A stretch of 6,837 bases of DNA from Hyphomonadaceae bacterium UBA1001 (lineage in GTDB: Bacteria; Pseudomonadota; Alphaproteobacteria; Caulobacterales; Aquidulcibacteraceae), in NCBI GenBank assembly GCA_002291875.1, contig DBAV01000156.1, positions 1 to 6,837 on the forward strand. The letters run 5' to 3'. The notes below the pieces were generated by a model, which was given only the letters and a program-made list of their open reading frames with translations, did not search any database and was not told the origin of the DNA. Below, piece by piece: positions 5,527 to 6,837 of the stretch (the first letter of the stretch is position 1; each line of letters starts with the position of its first letter). The position numbers and the translations under genes are program-made.

Positions 5527-6837
5527 TCAGCGATCCATGCCGGGGTCGAAGGCGGCCATGGTCGCGGCGTTCACGATGTCGGTCACGGTGGCACCCAGCG
5601 AGGTGATCTGCACCGGGTGCACCAGCCCCAGCATCACCGGCCCGATCACGGTGGCATCGCCCAGCGCCTGGATCAGGCGGGTCGAGATCGACGCCGAGTG
5701 GATCGCCGGCATCACCAGCACATTGGCGTTGTCGGTCAGCCGGGCGAACGGATACGAACCGCGCGCCCGCGCATCCAGCGCCACATCCACCGACATCTCG
5801 CCCTCATACTCGAAGTCGATGTCCTCGCGCCGGTCCAGCAGCGACACCGCCTCGCGGATCTTTTCGGCCCGCTCGCCCATCGGGCTGCCGAAGGTCGAAT
5901 AGCTGAGGAAGGCCACGCGCGGGGTATGGCCCAGCCGCCGCGCCGCACAGGCCGCCTGGATGGCGATCTGGGCCAGCTCGTCCGAACTGGGCAGCTCGGT
6001 GACATTGGTGTCGGCGATGAAGACCGTTCGGCCCTTGGTCAGCACGATCGACATGCCCATCACGCGCTGGCGCGGGGCGCGGTCGATGACGCGCTGGATG
6101 TCCTCGAGCGCGACCTGGAAGTTGCGGGTCACGCCCGTGACCATGCCGTCGGCATGGCCCAGCGCCACCATCGCCGCGCCGAACACGTTGCGGTCCTGGT
6201 TCACCAGCCGCTGCACGTCCCGCACCAGATAGCCATAGCGCTGGAGGCGACGGTACAGGTGCTCGACATAGTCCGGATTGCGGTCGGACAGCCGGGCATT
6301 GATGATTTCCAGGCCGGCATCCTCGGGTACGCCGACCAGCGCCATGTTCTGGCGCACGATCTCCTCGCGGCCGACCAGCAGGGCCGTGCCCAGCTCGCTT
6401 TCCTGGAAGGCATAGGCGGCGCGGATCACCGCCGGTTCCTCGCCCTCGGCGAACACGATCCGCCGGGGCTTGAGGCGCACGGCGTTCTGGATGCGCTGGA
6501 CGAAGGCGGCCGTGGGGTCGAGGCGCTGGGCCAGCCGCTCGGCATAGGCGTTCATGTCCGCGATCGGCCGGCGCGCCACCCCGCTGTCCATCGCCGCCTG
6601 GGCGACAAAGGGGGGAATGTGGCTGATCAGACGGGGGTCGAACGGGGTGGGGATGATATAGTCGGGCCCGAACCGCAGCTTGCGGCCATGATAGGCGGCG
6701 ACCACCTCGTCGGGCACGTCCTCGCGCGCCAGTTCGGCCAGCGCGCGCGAGGCGGCGACCTTCATGTCCTCGTTGATGGTGCGCGCCCGCACGTCCAGCG
6801 CGCCGCGGAAGATGTAGGGAAAGCCCAGGACGTTGTT
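5527..6837 (-). CDS. maeB: NADP-dependent malic enzyme MaeB, C-terminal part with phosphotransacetylase-like domain
   Basis: MaeB decarboxylates malate to pyruvate with NADP+ reduction, supplying NADPH and linking the TCA cycle to gluconeogenesis and acetyl-CoA. The window holds the last 436 residues; the gene continues past the right edge, and full-length family members are roughly 750-770 residues. The first visible residues NNVLGFPYIFRGALD are the conserved end of the malic enzyme nucleotide-binding domain, followed by RTINEDMKVAAS and DYIIPTPFDPRL. From about visible residue 112 (near 6504) to the end is the PTA_PTB domain, with RIVFAEGEEPAVIRAA, GMVTGVTRNF, FLSYSTFGSP, EGEMSVDVAL and NVLVMPAIHSASIS. 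In this family that domain is regarded as regulatory (acetyl-CoA response in E. coli MaeB) rather than a working transacetylase. An internal GTG at 6792 is not the start, because the frame and homology continue upstream. It converges with ogt. Confidence 0.95.
   Translation of the reverse strand, partial: NNVLGFPYIFRGALDVRARTINEDMKVAASRALAELAREDVPDEVVAAYHGRKLRFGPDYIIPTPFDPRLISHIPPFVAQAAMDSGVARRPIADMNAYAERLAQRLDPTAAFVQRIQNAVRLKPRRIVFAEGEEPAVIRAAYAFQESELGTALLVGREEIVRQNMALVGVPEDAGLEIINARLSDRNPDYVEHLYRRLQRYGYLVRDVQRLVNQDRNVFGAAMVALGHADGMVTGVTRNFQVALEDIQRVIDRAPRQRVMGMSIVLTKGRTVFIADTNVTELPSSDELAQIAIQAACAARRLGHTPRVAFLSYSTFGSPMGERAEKIREAVSLLDRREDIDFEYEGEMSVDVALDARARGSYPFARLTDNANVLVMPAIHSASISTRLIQALGDATVIGPVMLGLVHPVQITSLGATVTDIVNAATMAAFDPGMDR

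Noticed and set aside
5527..6792. Treating GTG 6792 as the start of a standalone phosphotransacetylase-like protein
   Set aside because: The frame remains open to the window edge, and the 15 codons upstream encode the conserved NNVLGFPYIFRGALD of malic enzymes, so this is the 3' part of maeB.

Overview
High-GC window (roughly 70% by eye) from an alphaproteobacterium. The supporting signs are GC-rich codon use, tightly packed genes, a his operon with a DUF2628 gene between hisB and hisH, and a MaeB-type malic enzyme carrying a C-terminal phosphotransacetylase-like domain. Sphingomonadales or Rhodospirillales/Acetobacteraceae seem most likely, but I cannot fix the order from sequence alone. Seven protein-coding genes fill almost the whole window. 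No tRNA, rRNA, CRISPR array, insertion sequence or obvious repeat was seen.

Left, minus strand (1-1182): the head of a histidine-biosynthesis operon, read right to left as hisB, a small DUF2628 membrane protein, then hisH, which is cut by the window edge. Both junctions are stop/start overlaps (TGATG and ATGA), so the three genes are probably one translationally coupled unit.

Middle, plus strand (1262-3418): after a 79-bp divergent intergenic region comes a membrane-anchored c-di-GMP signalling protein. Its order is TM - periplasmic segment - TM - HAMP - degenerate GGDEF - intact EAL, which predicts a phosphodiesterase.

Right of centre, plus strand (3492-5523): a two-gene alkylation-repair module. 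The first gene fuses an Ada methyl-sensor domain and an AraC-type DNA-binding domain to an AlkA glycosylase. The second, overlapping by 11 nt, is the Ogt O6-alkylguanine methyltransferase. Together they cover the repair and sensing jobs that E. coli divides between Ada, AlkA and Ogt.

Right end, minus strand (5527-6837): the C-terminal part of maeB, convergent with ogt and only 3 nt from it.

All genes belong to known families. I found no convincing undescribed system. The points most worth a second look are the membrane protein inside the his operon, the probably dead GGDEF domain with its unrecognised sensor segment, and the compact ada-alkA/ogt module.
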